This document shows, in pieces, positions 5,903 to 13,855 of a stretch of 39,111 nucleotides of DNA. The notes beneath the pieces are model-generated. The model had not been told where the DNA came from and did not search any database. It worked only from the letters and a program-made list of their open reading frames with translations. The stretch spans positions 1-39,111 of the forward strand of contig SFHU01000023.1 of assembly GCA_004555535.1 (NCBI GenBank). Reading direction: 5' to 3'. The stretch is from Clostridiales bacterium (GTDB lineage Bacteria > Bacillota > Clostridia > Christensenellales > Aristaeellaceae). Both the position numbers and the translations under genes were made by a program. Within the stretch, counting starts at the first letter, position 1; each line of letters starts with the position of its first letter.

Positions 5903-7396
5903 TCATTTCACCGCGTCAAGCACGGCCTGCGCCATCGCGTCCTTCTGGCAGACGGCGGTGTGGCGAACGGGCAGCGACGGCAGCTTGGCGATCTGGTCCG
6001 GCTCCTTCGTGCCCGTGAGCGCGGAGAGCGCCTCGCAGCAGGCGAAATCGTCCTTGCCGCGCACGGCCTCCTCGCCCGCGATGGCCTCGAGCACGGACGC
6101 GCCGAACTTGTACGGGCTGGCCGTGGAGACGATGACGGCGGGCGTCGTGTCGCCGGTGGTGGCGACGTAGTCGCGCAGCACGGCGGAGGCCACGGCGGTG
6201 TGCGTGTCCATCAGATACCCATCCTCGGCAAAGCTGCGCGCGATCTCGGCGCGGATGCCGGCCTGATCGACGAAGCCCGCGGCGTAGCGGCTCTGCATCA
6301 GGCGGAGCATCCCGCCGTCGATCTCGTAGCGGCGCTGCGTCCTGAGCTGCGCCATCAGGCCGGCGATCCGCTCGCCGTCGCAGCCGCTCAGGTCAAAGAG
6401 CAGGCGCTCCAGGTTCGAGGAGATCAGGATGTCCATCGACGGGGAGATCGTCTTGTAGAACGCGCGATCGCTGATGTCGTAGACACCCGTGCGGATGAAA
6501 TCGGTCAGCACGTTGTTCTCGTTGCTCGCGCAGATCAGCCTGCCGACCGGGAGCCCGGCCTTCTTGGCGTAGTCCGCGGCGAGGATGTCGCCGAAGTTGC
6601 CCGTCGGCACGCAGAAGTTGACCGCGTCGCCCACCGAAATGGCGCCCTCACGCAGCAGGTCGGCATAGGCGGAGAAGTAATAGACGATCTGCGGCACAAG
6701 CCGGCCGAAGTTGATCGAGTTGGCCGAGGAGAGCACGCGGCCCTGTGCGTCCATCTCCCGCGCGAAATCCGCGTCGGAGAAGATGCGCTTGACGCCGGTC
6801 TGCGCGTCGTCAAAGTTGCCCTCCACCGCGATGACATGTGTGTTGCTGCCCCCGGTGGTGACCATCTGCAGGCGCTGCGCCTGGCTGACGCCGTCCTTGG
6901 GATAGAAGACGCAGCAGCGCGTGCCGGGCACGTCGAGGAAGCCCTCGAGCGCGGCCTTGCCCGTGTCGCCGCTCGTGGCCACGAGGATGAAGACCTCGCG
7001 CGTCTCGCCGTGCTTTTTGCCGCTGAGCGTCAGCAGATGGGGCAGCAGCTGCAGCGCCATGTCCTTGAAGGCGAGCGTCGGGCCGTGCCAGAGCTCCAGG
7101 GCGTGCGCCCGGCTGCCCACGCGCAAAAGCGGCGCGACGGCCTCACAGTCAAAGCCCGTGCCGTAGGCCCCGGCGATGGCCGCGCGCAGCTCGGCCTCCC
7201 CGAAGTCGGGCAGGAAGCGGGAGAGCACCGCGAAGGCGCGCTCCTGATAGCTCATCGGGACGAGCGCGAGGAGATCCGCCTCCGCAAAGGCGGGAAACTG
7301 CGCGGGAACGTACAGCCCGCCGTCGGGCGCAAGCCCGCGCAGGATGGCCATCGAGGGCGAAACCGCGGCAGCGCCGCGCGTAGAAAGCATCTGCAT
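5903..7396 (-). CDS. thrC: threonine synthase
   Basis: A 497-residue PLP enzyme that converts O-phosphohomoserine to threonine, the last step of threonine synthesis. The N-terminal STRG...SPSMAILRGLAPDGGLYVP matches the long ThrC class. Lys111 in HGPTLAFKDMALQ is the PLP lysine, VATSGDTGKAALEGF is the phosphate-binding stretch, and SSANSINFGRLVPQIVYYF is the conserved middle motif. A GGAGGAT ribosome site lies upstream of the ATG at 7396. It stands alone between two terminators, so homoserine dehydrogenase and kinase genes are elsewhere. No T-box or leader peptide is evident in the short gap upstream. Confidence 0.95.
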   Translation of the reverse strand: MQMLSTRGAAAVSPSMAILRGLAPDGGLYVPAQFPAFAEADLLALVPMSYQERAFAVLSRFLPDFGEAELRAAIAGAYGTGFDCEAVAPLLRVGSRAHALELWHGPTLAFKDMALQLLPHLLTLSGKKHGETREVFILVATSGDTGKAALEGFLDVPGTRCCVFYPKDGVSQAQRLQMVTTGGSNTHVIAVEGNFDDAQTGVKRIFSDADFAREMDAQGRVLSSANSINFGRLVPQIVYYFSAYADLLREGAISVGDAVNFCVPTGNFGDILAADYAKKAGLPVGRLICASNENNVLTDFIRTGVYDISDRAFYKTISPSMDILISSNLERLLFDLSGCDGERIAGLMAQLRTQRRYEIDGGMLRLMQSRYAAGFVDQAGIRAEIARSFAEDGYLMDTHTAVASAVLRDYVATTGDTTPAVIVSTASPYKFGASVLEAIAGEEAVRGKDDFACCEALSALTGTKEPDQIAKLPSLPVRHTAVCQKDAMAQAVLDAVK

Positions 7397-7465
7397 AAGG
7401 ATCCTCCAACGAATGATGAGATTGGAATGTATGGCCCCGGCAGCCGGTCAAAACGCCCCGGGGAC

Positions 7466-7495
7466 AAAAAACCGCTTCCCTCGCGCGGGAAGCGG
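7466..7495 (-). terminator. rho-independent terminator of the P-loop gene
   Basis: Minus-strand stem of nine pairs (plus-strand arms CCGCTTCCC 7472-7480 and GGGAAGCGG 7487-7495) followed by TTTTTTGTCC. It separates the P-loop gene from thrC. Confidence 0.85.
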
Positions 7496-7509
7496 CAGAA
7501 AGGCATGTC

Positions 7510-7920
7510 TCAGATCTGGTACTTGCGGATGCTCTCCGGCACGTTGGCCGCGTCCTCGCTGAAGCTGATGACCATATCGCAGCCCGCCTCGCCCACAAGG
7601 CGCTCGAGCTTGGCGAAGAAGTCCACCAGACCGTTGGCATCGGCCTTCACCAGCTTGAGGAAGGCGTCGATGTAGATGATGCTGATGTCGTAGTTGCCGG
7701 CAAGGATTCCGGCGAGGAAGCCGTAGAACGGCTCAACGCCCTTCACCTGATATTCGCTGGCATCGATAAAACGGATCTGCGGCTTGAGGCTGAGGGTGTA
7801 GCTCTTGTCGTCGTCCACGAACAGAACGTTGCCCTTGGCCTCCTTCACAGAAGCGTTTGCCATATCCAAAATACGCTTGGTCTTGCCGGAACCCTTCTTG
7901 CCAAAGATAACCTGGATCAC
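7510..7920 (-). CDS. small P-loop NTPase-like protein
   Basis: A 136-residue protein with a Walker A GKKGSGKT at residues 7-14 next to the N-terminus and a hydrophobic Walker B-like strand ISIIYIDAFLKL around residue 80-90. I chose GTG at 7920 because AGGGAGGGA lies just upstream and the first strand (VIQVIFGKKG) then directly precedes the P-loop. An ATG at 7992 would add 24 residues lying over the promoter. It is far too short for PilT or a helicase. It probably binds ATP or GTP; the role is unknown. It is transcribed alone. Confidence 0.7.
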   Translation of the reverse strand: MIQVIFGKKGSGKTKRILDMANASVKEAKGNVLFVDDDKSYTLSLKPQIRFIDASEYQVKGVEPFYGFLAGILAGNYDISIIYIDAFLKLVKADANGLVDFFAKLERLVGEAGCDMVISFSEDAANVPESIRKYQI

Positions 7921-7956
7921 GGTCAATCCCTCCCTTTCATGTTTTCTGATAGCTTC

Positions 7957-7985
7957 ATTATAGCTTAAATCCACACACCTGACTA
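7957..7985 (-). promoter_or_regulatory. promoter of the P-loop gene
   Basis: Minus-strand TATAAT (7962-7957) with TAGTCA (7985-7980) at a 17-base spacing. The -10 is perfect, the -35 weak. Confidence 0.55.
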
Positions 7986-8057
7986 GCCCCATTTTCGATT
8001 TATTTTGAAAATCGGCTGTTCCGGCGGGTCAAAACCAGTTTTTCTGCGGTGAACGCC

Positions 8058-8086
8058 TTGCATTTTTTTCCTTCTCATGTTATAAA
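8058..8086 (+). promoter_or_regulatory. promoter of the repeat-rich surface protein
   Basis: TTGCAT (8058-8063), 17-base spacer, TATAAA (8081-8086), about 43 bases before the start codon. Confidence 0.75.
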
Positions 8087-8128
8087 TGGGGTATCCTGTT
8101 TTTGTCTGTCTGGAGGGGGCGTTTTTTT

Positions 8129-10030
8129 ATGAAATCTGTCATCCGCACGCTGGCGCTTCTGCTGCTCCTGGCGCTGCCGGTGTTTGCTCTGGCGCAGGAG
8201 AGCGTCAACTGCTATTGGCAGCTCGAGGCTGTCGAGACTGCAGTTTCCACCTCTGCCCGCGCGGATGCGCAGGCGGCGACGAGCGCGCAGCCCGTCGCCC
8301 TTGAGGATCCTGCGCAGATGTGCGAGGCCATGCGCGGGGAGACGAGCCTCTCTGTCTCCGTCTCGCGCACTGTCGATCTGCCCTGCAACGACGGCCCGCA
8401 GCGCCTGACCGCCAGCGCGGTGTACACGCTGGGCGGCATGCCGGCGCTCGTTCCCGGCTCGGCCTGTGCGCGTCTGAGCGTCTCGGCCTCCACGGTGAGC
8501 GATCCTTCCTCCTACTATCTGTACATGACGCTTCGCGCGGACGGCGAGCGCATCGCCCGCTACCGCGGCAACGGCGCGTGGATCACGCGCGTGCCGTTTG
8601 CGCGCAAGGCCGTGCCCGGCACGCAGTGCCGCGTCACACTCTGCGCCCGCGAGTACAACGGCCTCGCCTCGGTCACCGTCACCTATGTCTATACCGCGCA
8701 CGCCGGCTCCATGCTCATTGACACCAACGGCGACGTCGTGCTCTACGATCTCGACGGCAACGAGATCGCGCGCTATCCGCAGACGGTCGCCGATCTGCTG
8801 CCGCTGCTCTCGCAGAACATGTCCACGGAAAGCGGCGACACGCCGTTCTCCGCCGAGGTGCAGGGCGACGGCTCGCTGGTCGTGCGCACCAACCCGAACA
8901 GCGATCTGACGGCGGAGGAGATCATCCGCCTGATCCGTGCCGCCAGCCGTGAGGCCGGTGCGGACGCGATGTCCGAGGCCACGGCTGTCTCCCCGCTCGA
9001 GGCGGACGAGAAGGACGCGACGATCTACCTCGCGCCCGGCGCGCAGCTTTCCGACGATGTGCTCAAGGCGCTCATCGCCGCCGCCGAGGGGCTGGCGATC
9101 GATGCGCAGGCGCTGTCCAACGCCGTCGACGACGGCAGCGTGACCCTGGAGGCGCAAAATACGCCGACCCCCGCGCCGCTCACGCTGGGCGAGCTTCGAA
9201 AGCTGCTGGCGGACATGGAGAGCGCTGCGCCCGACGTAGCGCAGGAGGGCGATGAGGAGGAGGCCGTCTCCGCCTTTGCCTATGCGCCGGAGGGAAGCGG
9301 CCAGGCGCCGCAGGCCGTCGTGATCTATAACGACGAGGGCATCCAGGCGATTTCCCTGGCTCCGGACGCCGGGGTCACCGGCGAGGAGCTGCTCAGCCTG
9401 ATCGACCGGATCGAGCAGATCCGCGAGCTGATCGGCGATGGCGAGCTCTCCTCCATCCTTCCGAGCGATGCCTCCGATACCGCCGCCTCCGTGACGCTCA
9501 CGGAGCTCGACGGCAGCCGGATGCTCAGCGTTCTCCCGGGCGATGTGCAGGCGCTCATCAGCCTGCTGGACGGCGCGCTGATCGAGCTGCGTGCGACGCC
9601 GACGCCTGCGCCGACCGCGACGCCGACGATGGTACCGACGGCCACGCCGACTGCGGAGCCGACGGCTGAACCGACCGCCGAGCCGACGGCCACGCCGACC
9701 GCCGAGCCGACTGCGGAGCCGACGGCTGAACCGACCGCCGAGCCGACTGCGGAGCCGACGGCTGAACCGACCGCCGAGACTGCAGAGCCCACGGCCGAGC
9801 CGACGGCGACGCCGACCGCAGAGCCGACGGAGGCCCCGACGGCTGAGCCGACTGCGGAGCCGATCGCTGAACCGACGGAAGCGCCCTCGTCCGGGCTGAA
9901 TCTCTTCGGCGCGGCGGGCGTGACGCAGGGTATCCTGTGGATCATTCTCCTGCTGATCCTGATCGTCGTGATCATCCTCATCCTGGTGATCTGGCGCAGG
10001 AGGAACAAGCGCAGCGGAGAGGAAGAGTAA
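8129..10030 (+). CDS. secreted, C-terminally membrane-anchored protein with Pro-Thr-Ala-Glu repeats
   Basis: A 633-residue protein of unknown function. ATG at 8129 follows GGAGGGGGC and gives a signal peptide (KSVIRTLALLLLLALPVFALAQ). The ectodomain has a beta-rich N-terminal part with paired cysteines, then four diverged units of a beta strand plus helix near residues 247, 296, 403 and 461; the first and third carry LTAEEIIRLI and VTGEELLSLI. Residues about 488-590 are low-complexity repeats of PTAEPTA/PTATPT type, a likely wall-spanning stalk. The end is one membrane helix (about 600-622) and a basic tail WRRRNKRSGEEE. No LPXTG motif is present. It is monocistronic. Confidence 0.75.
   Translation: MKSVIRTLALLLLLALPVFALAQESVNCYWQLEAVETAVSTSARADAQAATSAQPVALEDPAQMCEAMRGETSLSVSVSRTVDLPCNDGPQRLTASAVYTLGGMPALVPGSACARLSVSASTVSDPSSYYLYMTLRADGERIARYRGNGAWITRVPFARKAVPGTQCRVTLCAREYNGLASVTVTYVYTAHAGSMLIDTNGDVVLYDLDGNEIARYPQTVADLLPLLSQNMSTESGDTPFSAEVQGDGSLVVRTNPNSDLTAEEIIRLIRAASREAGADAMSEATAVSPLEADEKDATIYLAPGAQLSDDVLKALIAAAEGLAIDAQALSNAVDDGSVTLEAQNTPTPAPLTLGELRKLLADMESAAPDVAQEGDEEEAVSAFAYAPEGSGQAPQAVVIYNDEGIQAISLAPDAGVTGEELLSLIDRIEQIRELIGDGELSSILPSDASDTAASVTLTELDGSRMLSVLPGDVQALISLLDGALIELRATPTPAPTATPTMVPTATPTAEPTAEPTAEPTATPTAEPTAEPTAEPTAEPTAEPTAEPTAETAEPTAEPTATPTAEPTEAPTAEPTAEPIAEPTEAPSSGLNLFGAAGVTQGILWIILLLILIVVIILILVIWRRRNKRSGEEE
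9594..9890 (+). repeat. in-gene tandem repeat (variable-length tract likely)
   Basis: Imperfect tandem 12-base units of CCGACGGCTGAA / CCGACCGCCGAG type encode P-T-A-E. Longer blocks such as GACTGCGGAGCCGACGGCTG recur, which favours slippage and length variation between strains. Confidence 0.85.
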
Positions 10031-10041
10031 AGAAATAAGCT

Positions 10042-10078
10042 GAGGGAGGAAGCCTGCGGGCTTCCTCCCTCTTGCTGT
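10042..10078. terminator. bidirectional hairpin terminator
   Basis: A perfect 13-pair stem GAGGGAGGAAGCC / GGCTTCCTCCCTC with a TGCG loop between two convergent genes. The downstream T-tract is short on either strand. Confidence 0.75.
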
Positions 10079-10122
10079 CGAACATTCATGCGCATTGATC
10101 TGTAAAAGCGTGCTTTACCCAA

Positions 10123-12468
10123 TCAGCCCCGCGCGCCGCGCTTTTTCTGGCACAGCACGACGGTAATGCCCAGCGTGCAGGCGGCGAGCAGGCTCAGCGC
10201 GATGCCGGCCTTCAGGCTGCGCGTCTGGTAGGTGAAGGTGATTTCGTGCGCGCCAGGCTCGACCCATACGGCCATGAACGAGAGGTCGCAGGGGACGATC
10301 TCGGCCGGCTTCCCGTCGACCGTGGCGGAAAAGCCCTTGTCGTAGGGAATCGTGAAGACCAGAAGGCCCGCCTCCTTCGCGTCAATCTGCGCGTAGAAGC
10401 CGTCGGCGAAGGTCTCAAAGCGGCTGCAGGCGTTTTCCCGCAGGCGCGCGGCGCTCGTCTGCCAGTCGGGAATATGGTAGACGTCGAGCCGCTCCATCCG
10501 TTCGCCGTAGCGCGCGAGCTGCCCGTCGTCGAGCGTTACGGCGGCGAGCATCACCTCGCCGACCGTTCCGCTGTCCATGCGCTGATGCGCGTCACCGGTG
10601 CAGACTGTCTGTAAAAAGCCCATCGGCACGGCGTTCGGGTTCACATAGACGGCAAAGCCGTTCTCCTCGCGGTCGTAGACGAATCCCTCGGGCACGGGCT
10701 CGCCGTCGGTCTGGTGGTATTCGCTGACGCTCAGCAGCGCGCGAATAGCGCCGGAGCCGTCCGGCGGGGTGACGGTCGTCGATTCGTCGTAGCCGAAGCC
10801 GGCGGTCGAGATGAACCGGCCAATCGTCGAGGCGCGCAGGGAGTTGAAGCAGGTCAGCGAGGACTGGCCGCGCAGCAGCCCGTAATTGCGCAGGCGCGGG
10901 CCGTAGTCGATGCGCGTGTAGCCCTCCGCCTCAGGCAAGGAGAGCGCGCCAAGCGTCGGCTCCGCGATCTCCTCGAGGGCATACACGCCGTTTCCGGCCT
11001 CCGTGCCGCCGGAGAGGATCTCGCGGTCGCCCACGGCGATGTACGCGCCGTACTGCACGGCGGCGCAGACGCACACAGCACAAATTGCTGCGCCGAAGCG
11101 CGGGCGGAGGAGGATCAGCAGCATCGCGCCGCCGCCCAGCAGTGTCAGCGCGAGGGAGAGCGCGCGGAAGGCGTTGCCCGCGTAGGCGCCGGTCTTCCGG
11201 TTCCGGATGATTTCGGCGAGGCGCTCCGGCAGCGCGGCGAGCGCGCTTTCGGGCAGCAGGAGGGGCAGGGTCAGCGCGGCGGTCAGCAGGCTGCACAGCG
11301 CAAACGAAGCCAGCCAAGCCCGCCGGGAAGCGCCGCTCTCGCAGGCGCGCAGCGTCGCCAGCGCGAGCATGAGCGAAAGGCCGTACCACCAGCGCGTGTA
11401 GCCCGTGTTGGTGAAGAGAGAAAACGCGCCGCACAGCACCGGAACAGCGCAGCAGACGGCCAGCACGCCCAGCAGCGCCTTGAGCCAGCCCTGCCGCCTG
11501 GCGGCCATCAGCACGGGAACGCCTGTCAGCCCGAAGACGGGCAGATAGGCAGCCGTGGAGCACCAGCTGCCCGCATCGCCGTAATAGGCATGGACGACGC
11601 CACTCTCGATGGGCATGAGCAGCGAGCGCAGTCGCTCCAGCAGCACGGCGGGCGCATAGCGCTGGGCGAGCAGGGAGGTGTCGCCCGCGCCCGTGCGCGT
11701 GATGGAGAGCATGAAGCGCAGCGCGGGCAGCAGCAGCACGCCGGAGAGCGCGCAGCCGACGCCGCACTCGAAGACGACCGTCGCCACCCGGCGCAGGCTC
11801 CGCGCGCCGCGCCAGTCCGGCGAGAAGAAGCGGAAGGCGAAATACAGCGCAGAGAGCAGCGCGCTGGCGAGCATGAAGTAGTAGTTGGTCAGCGCGTTCA
11901 GAGCGCAGAAGAGCGCGAGCAGGCCGGGGCGCGGCGCGTCGCTCATCGCGATCTCGATGCCCAGCAGGATCAGCGGGAAGAAGGCGACGACCTCCGTGAA
12001 GTGGTAGAACTGGGTGTTGACCACGGTGAAGGAGGAGAACGCGTAGAGCAGACCGCCCAGCAGCGCCAGACGCTCGCTTTTGACCATGCGCCGGAAGTAG
12101 CAAAAGGCCGTCAGCGCGGCGATGGCATGCTTGAGCACCGCCATGACGCTGATGCCGTAGGGGATGAGCGTCTCAGGCAGCAGCGCCAGCGGCCAGACGA
12201 ACGGACTGCCCAGCGTGTAGAAGGCATAGGTGCCCACGGCGGGCGCGCCCAGAAAGGTCGAGAAGGAATAGCTGTTCAGTCCGCCGCGCAGGATGCGCCG
12301 CGCCTCCAGGATAAAGGGAAGCTGCTGCTCGATGTAGTCGCCGCGCGTGACATACTGCCCGCCATAGGGCACAATCGCCGGGGCGAGCGCCGCCAGCGCG
12401 ACCAGCGCGCCGAGGAAAAAGGCGTGCGCGCCGGTCAGGCGGCGCGTCGCCGGGGATCGTCTGTTCAT
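10123..12468 (-). CDS. YfhO-family polytopic membrane protein (GT-C-like fold)
   Basis: A 781-residue protein with about a dozen membrane helices and a C-terminal extracellular domain. The early loop YVTRGDYIEQQLPFILEARR carries the acidic residues characteristic of YfhO. FYHFTEVVAFFPLILLGIE and LNALTNYYFMLASAL are typical middle helices. The end shows YDKGFSATVDGKPAEI, then GAHEITFTYQTRSLKAG and a final helix. In Bacilli, YfhO works with an undecaprenyl-phosphate sugar synthase to glycosylate teichoic acids, so a similar surface glycosylation role is likely. No partner glycosyltransferase is adjacent. Confidence 0.9.
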   Translation of the reverse strand: MNRRSPATRRLTGAHAFFLGALVALAALAPAIVPYGGQYVTRGDYIEQQLPFILEARRILRGGLNSYSFSTFLGAPAVGTYAFYTLGSPFVWPLALLPETLIPYGISVMAVLKHAIAALTAFCYFRRMVKSERLALLGGLLYAFSSFTVVNTQFYHFTEVVAFFPLILLGIEIAMSDAPRPGLLALFCALNALTNYYFMLASALLSALYFAFRFFSPDWRGARSLRRVATVVFECGVGCALSGVLLLPALRFMLSITRTGAGDTSLLAQRYAPAVLLERLRSLLMPIESGVVHAYYGDAGSWCSTAAYLPVFGLTGVPVLMAARRQGWLKALLGVLAVCCAVPVLCGAFSLFTNTGYTRWWYGLSLMLALATLRACESGASRRAWLASFALCSLLTAALTLPLLLPESALAALPERLAEIIRNRKTGAYAGNAFRALSLALTLLGGGAMLLILLRPRFGAAICAVCVCAAVQYGAYIAVGDREILSGGTEAGNGVYALEEIAEPTLGALSLPEAEGYTRIDYGPRLRNYGLLRGQSSLTCFNSLRASTIGRFISTAGFGYDESTTVTPPDGSGAIRALLSVSEYHQTDGEPVPEGFVYDREENGFAVYVNPNAVPMGFLQTVCTGDAHQRMDSGTVGEVMLAAVTLDDGQLARYGERMERLDVYHIPDWQTSAARLRENACSRFETFADGFYAQIDAKEAGLLVFTIPYDKGFSATVDGKPAEIVPCDLSFMAVWVEPGAHEITFTYQTRSLKAGIALSLLAACTLGITVVLCQKKRGARG

Positions 12469-12509
12469 GCAAAGCCCTCCGTCAGGGGATCGTTTTGTCC
12501 TTATTCTCT

Positions 12510-12538
12510 ATTGTACGAGGCGGAAAAGCCGCTGTCAA
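12510..12538 (-). promoter_or_regulatory. promoter of the yfhO-like gene
   Basis: Minus strand: perfect TTGACA (12538-12533), 17-base spacer, TACAAT (12515-12510), 42 bases before the start codon. Confidence 0.85.
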
Positions 12539-12545
12539 GGCGGGA

Positions 12546-12575
12546 TTGCCGGGGTGAAGCGCCGCGTGGTATAAT
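12546..12575 (+). promoter_or_regulatory. promoter of sbcDC
   Basis: TTGCCG (12546-12551), 18-base spacer, TATAAT (12570-12575). Divergent from the yfhO promoter. It leaves a leader of about 155 bases with several hairpins. Confidence 0.75.
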
Positions 12576-12634
12576 AGCGGAAGGGAACGGCGGCACGGAC
12601 AGCCGATCAAGGCCCGTTCTCCTCCAAGGGGGGA

Positions 12635-12713
12635 GAGAAGATGGCCGGAAATATTGCCGGCAAAGAATTGTTATAGGGAAAGCATTTTCCCGTGCGCCGG
12701 CAGGCTCCGGCGC
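12635..12713 (+). other. structured 5' leader of sbcD
   Basis: Three hairpins in a row: GCCGG...CCGGC near 12642-12661, GGGAAAGCATTTTCCC near 12676-12691, and GCGCCGG-CAGGCT-CCGGCGC at 12694-12713. The last ends 26 bases before the start codon. I recognise no riboswitch class. Confidence 0.45.
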
Positions 12714-12739
12714 CATGCATCAAAGGAAGGGAAGACGGC

Positions 12740-13855
12740 ATGAGGTTTCTGCATCTTTCGGATCTGCATCTGGGCAAGCGGATCTTTGAGCTCTCCATGC
12801 TGGAGGAGCAGCGCCATCTGCTTGATCAGGTGGCCGCGATGGCGGGGAGAATCGACGCGCTCCTGCTGGCGGGGGACATCTACGACAGGCCCGTTCCGCC
12901 GGCGGAGGCCGTCGCGCTGTTTGACGGTTTTCTCTCGCGCATGAGCCAGGCGGGCTGCCCCGTGCTGATGATCGCGGGCAACCACGACAGCGCCGAGCGC
13001 GTGGCCTTTGGCGCGGAGCTGATGGCGAAAGGCGGCGTGTATGTCGCGCCGGTGTATGACGGACAGGCCCGCTGCGTGACGCTTTCCGATGCGCAGGGCG
13101 AGGTCGACGTCTGGCTGCTGCCGTTTGTCAAGCCGGCGCATGTGCGCGCCGCGCTGGGGGACGAGGGCATCGAGGGCTATACGAACGCGCTTTCCGCCGC
13201 CGTCGCGGCGATGCCGCTTCGAGCGGGCGTGCGCAGCGTGCTCCTCGCGCATCAGTTTGTGACGGGCGCGGCGAGGAGCGAATCGGAGGAGATCAGCGTC
13301 GGCGGGCTGGACAACGTGGACGCGGAGGTCTTTTCGCCGTTCTGCTACACGGCGCTGGGCCATCTGCATACGGCGCAGAGCTTGCTGGGCGGGCGCGTGC
13401 GCTACAGCGGCTCGCCGCTGTGCTACGCCTTCTCCGAATGCGCGCAGAAGAAGGGCGGCCTGCTGGTCGACCTCGCCGGGGACGGCAGCGTGAATGCTGA
13501 GCCGGTCGCCTTTGCGCCGCTGCACGCGATGCGCAGCCTGCGCGGTTCTTTTGAGACGCTGATGCTGGGCGAGGGGAGCGGGGATTATCTTCGCCTCGTG
13601 CTGACGGACGAGGACGACGTGCCGGAGGCCGGAGCGCGGCTGCGCGCGACTTATCCCAACTGGCTTCAGATCGTCTACGACAACGCGCGCACGCGCGCGG
13701 CGGCGGCGGATTTTTCGCCGGAGGCGCTCTCGCGGCGCGAGCCGTTTGCGCTTTTTGCGGAGCTGTTTGAAAAGCAGAACGGCGCGCCGATGGACGCGCA
13801 GCAGGCTGCGCTGCTTCGCGGCGTGATGGAAAAGATCTGGGAGGACGAGGCATGA
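12740..13855 (+). CDS. sbcD: exonuclease SbcCD, nuclease subunit SbcD
   Basis: A 371-residue Mre11-type calcineurin-like phosphoesterase. With SbcC it opens and degrades hairpin and blocked DNA ends. Metal-binding motifs are SDLHLGK (7-13), GDIYD (45-49), GNHD (80-83), LLAHQFV and ALGHLHTAQ. ATG at 12740 follows AAGGAAGGG and starts directly at the first beta strand; an upstream ATG (12692) lies in the leader hairpins. The last four bases overlap the sbcC start (ATGA), so the two subunits are translationally coupled. Confidence 0.96.
   Translation: MRFLHLSDLHLGKRIFELSMLEEQRHLLDQVAAMAGRIDALLLAGDIYDRPVPPAEAVALFDGFLSRMSQAGCPVLMIAGNHDSAERVAFGAELMAKGGVYVAPVYDGQARCVTLSDAQGEVDVWLLPFVKPAHVRAALGDEGIEGYTNALSAAVAAMPLRAGVRSVLLAHQFVTGAARSESEEISVGGLDNVDAEVFSPFCYTALGHLHTAQSLLGGRVRYSGSPLCYAFSECAQKKGGLLVDLAGDGSVNAEPVAFAPLHAMRSLRGSFETLMLGEGSGDYLRLVLTDEDDVPEAGARLRATYPNWLQIVYDNARTRAAAADFSPEALSRREPFALFAELFEKQNGAPMDAQQAALLRGVMEKIWEDEA

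Noticed and set aside
5960..7675. A 571-codon frame antisense to thrC
   Set aside because: Low-complexity R/G/A/D composition and no family signature; thrC has all of its motifs on the other strand.
9594..9890. Tandem repeats as a possible CRISPR or replication iteron array
   Set aside because: They are in-frame P-T-A-E codons inside one gene.
10714..12789. A 691-codon frame antisense to yfhO
   Set aside because: Crosses both divergent promoters and the sbcD start; composition is that of an antisense shadow.
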